A DNA stretch of 64,000 bases from Actinomyces sp. S6-Spd3 (GTDB taxonomy: Bacteria > Actinomycetota > Actinomycetes > Actinomycetales > Actinomycetaceae), in the NCBI RefSeq assembly GCF_000758755.1, contig NZ_JRMV01000196.1, forward strand, positions 1-64,000, written 5' to 3'. The translations under genes and the position numbers were made by a program. Below, piece after piece: positions 63,700 to 64,000 of this stretch. Position 1 is the stretch's first letter. The number at the start of each line of letters is the position of its first letter. A model generated the notes under the pieces. It had not been told where the DNA came from. It saw only the letters and a list, made by a program, of their open reading frames with translations, and made no database searches.

Positions 63700-64000
63700 T
63701 CAAGCTCTGAGTCGTTTCCCTCGTTTCGCTCCCCACAGAAGAATCTCGGAAAGCTGTCGAAGGACCAGGGAAGGGTCGGCCAGCGCACTCCACCGCAGAC
63801 GAACGACTTTCCAGCCCTCGGCCTCGAGACGACGCTGGCGATCTTGCTCATCTTCAATCACCGAATGAACCTGATCGACGGTATCCCCATATTTCTGGCG
63901 GCCATCAAATTCGTACGCAATTTTGTGCATCGGAAAAGCAATATCGACGAAACATTGACGACCGACGGCATTGACTTCATATTGGGTCTGCATTTGGGGA
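63700..64000 (-). CDS. DUF559/Vsr-like endonuclease-fold protein, C-terminal part
   Basis: Partial gene; the reading frame runs out of the window at 64000. About 100 C-terminal residues are visible and match the restriction-endonuclease-like DUF559 domain: FVDIAFPMHKIAYEFDGRQKYGD, then QDRQRRLEAEGWKVVRLRW. The Asp of VDIAF and Glu of YEFDG are the metal-binding positions of this fold. In actinobacteria such domains are usually the C-terminus of ~300-residue proteins that may start with an AbiEi-type winged helix. The in-frame ATG at 63993 is inside the domain and unlikely to be the start. Confidence 0.8.
   Translation of the reverse strand, partial: PQMQTQYEVNAVGRQCFVDIAFPMHKIAYEFDGRQKYGDTVDQVHSVIEDEQDRQRRLEAEGWKVVRLRWSALADPSLVLRQLSEILLWGAKRGKRLRA

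Noticed and set aside
63407-63868. Plus-strand open frame near the window end
   Set aside because: It overlaps the DUF559-type gene on the opposite strand, and its translation is Ser/Pro/Arg-rich without structure.

Overview
The window is about 60% GC and gene-dense. It looks like a chromosomal segment of an actinobacterium. The evidence is a mycobacterial-type ESX (type VII) secretion locus, CarD, a ClpC with N-terminal repeats, an actinobacterial YgfZ/nitrobindin pair, many GTG starts, and genes that appear to be leaderless. A kinase/FN3/AAA-ATPase/DUF58/transglutaminase cluster, best known from Bifidobacterium, together with the general style points to the Actinomycetaceae (Schaalia/Actinomyces group). 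The species cannot be fixed from the sequence alone.

Layout. (1) 1-2.9 kb: ppdK with a plausible promoter and flanking hairpins. (2) 2.9-32.6 kb: a type VII secretion island. It opens with an FHA protein and a PP2C phosphatase (minus strand), followed by two Ala/Ser-rich candidate secreted proteins (plus) and a YciI-like gene. Next come two tandem modules of a small helical protein plus a ~940-residue WTG-motif protein (minus), then eccC (minus). eccD and an RDD-FHA gene follow (plus), then two modules of an ESAT-6-like protein plus a DUF1023 alpha/beta-hydrolase, one with a lipoprotein (minus). The island ends with a WXG100 pair (minus) and, diverging from it, a second eccD, eccB and mycP (plus). 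No EccE or EccA is visible. (3) 32.7-45.7 kb: a PFNA-type cluster transcribed leftward in the order FN3 giant protein, MoxR ATPase, DUF58, transglutaminase-like membrane protein, Ser/Thr kinase. It abuts mycP tail to tail. (4) 45.9-64 kb: housekeeping genes: clpC, dtd, ygfZ, a nitrobindin-like gene, a membrane protein, purA, a DUF456 gene, an unknown gene, rlmB, cysS, thrC, ispF, a UMF1-type transporter, ispD, carD and the C-terminal part of a DUF559-type protein cut by the window end.

How it fits together (inference). The EccB/EccC/EccD/MycP machine would export the WXG100 pair and the four duplicated WXG-like modules, plus perhaps the two Ala/Ser-rich proteins. A Ser/Thr kinase at one end, a PP2C phosphatase at the other and two FHA phosphothreonine readers suggest that secretion or the envelope is controlled by phosphorylation. 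The divergent WXG100/eccD promoter region carries a perfect 14-bp palindrome that is a good operator candidate.

The most notable non-coding signals are: an orphan plus-strand structured element ending in a T-tract upstream of purA's 3' end (candidate small RNA, 52711-52803); five genes with a -10 hexamer exactly 6 nt before the start codon (leaderless mRNAs); a 19-bp perfect hairpin behind the WXG100 pair; and a repeat-rich clpC-dtd gap with a 16-bp inverted repeat, a 12-bp triplication and G-quadruplex-type runs. No tRNA, rRNA, CRISPR array, insertion sequence or prophage was seen.
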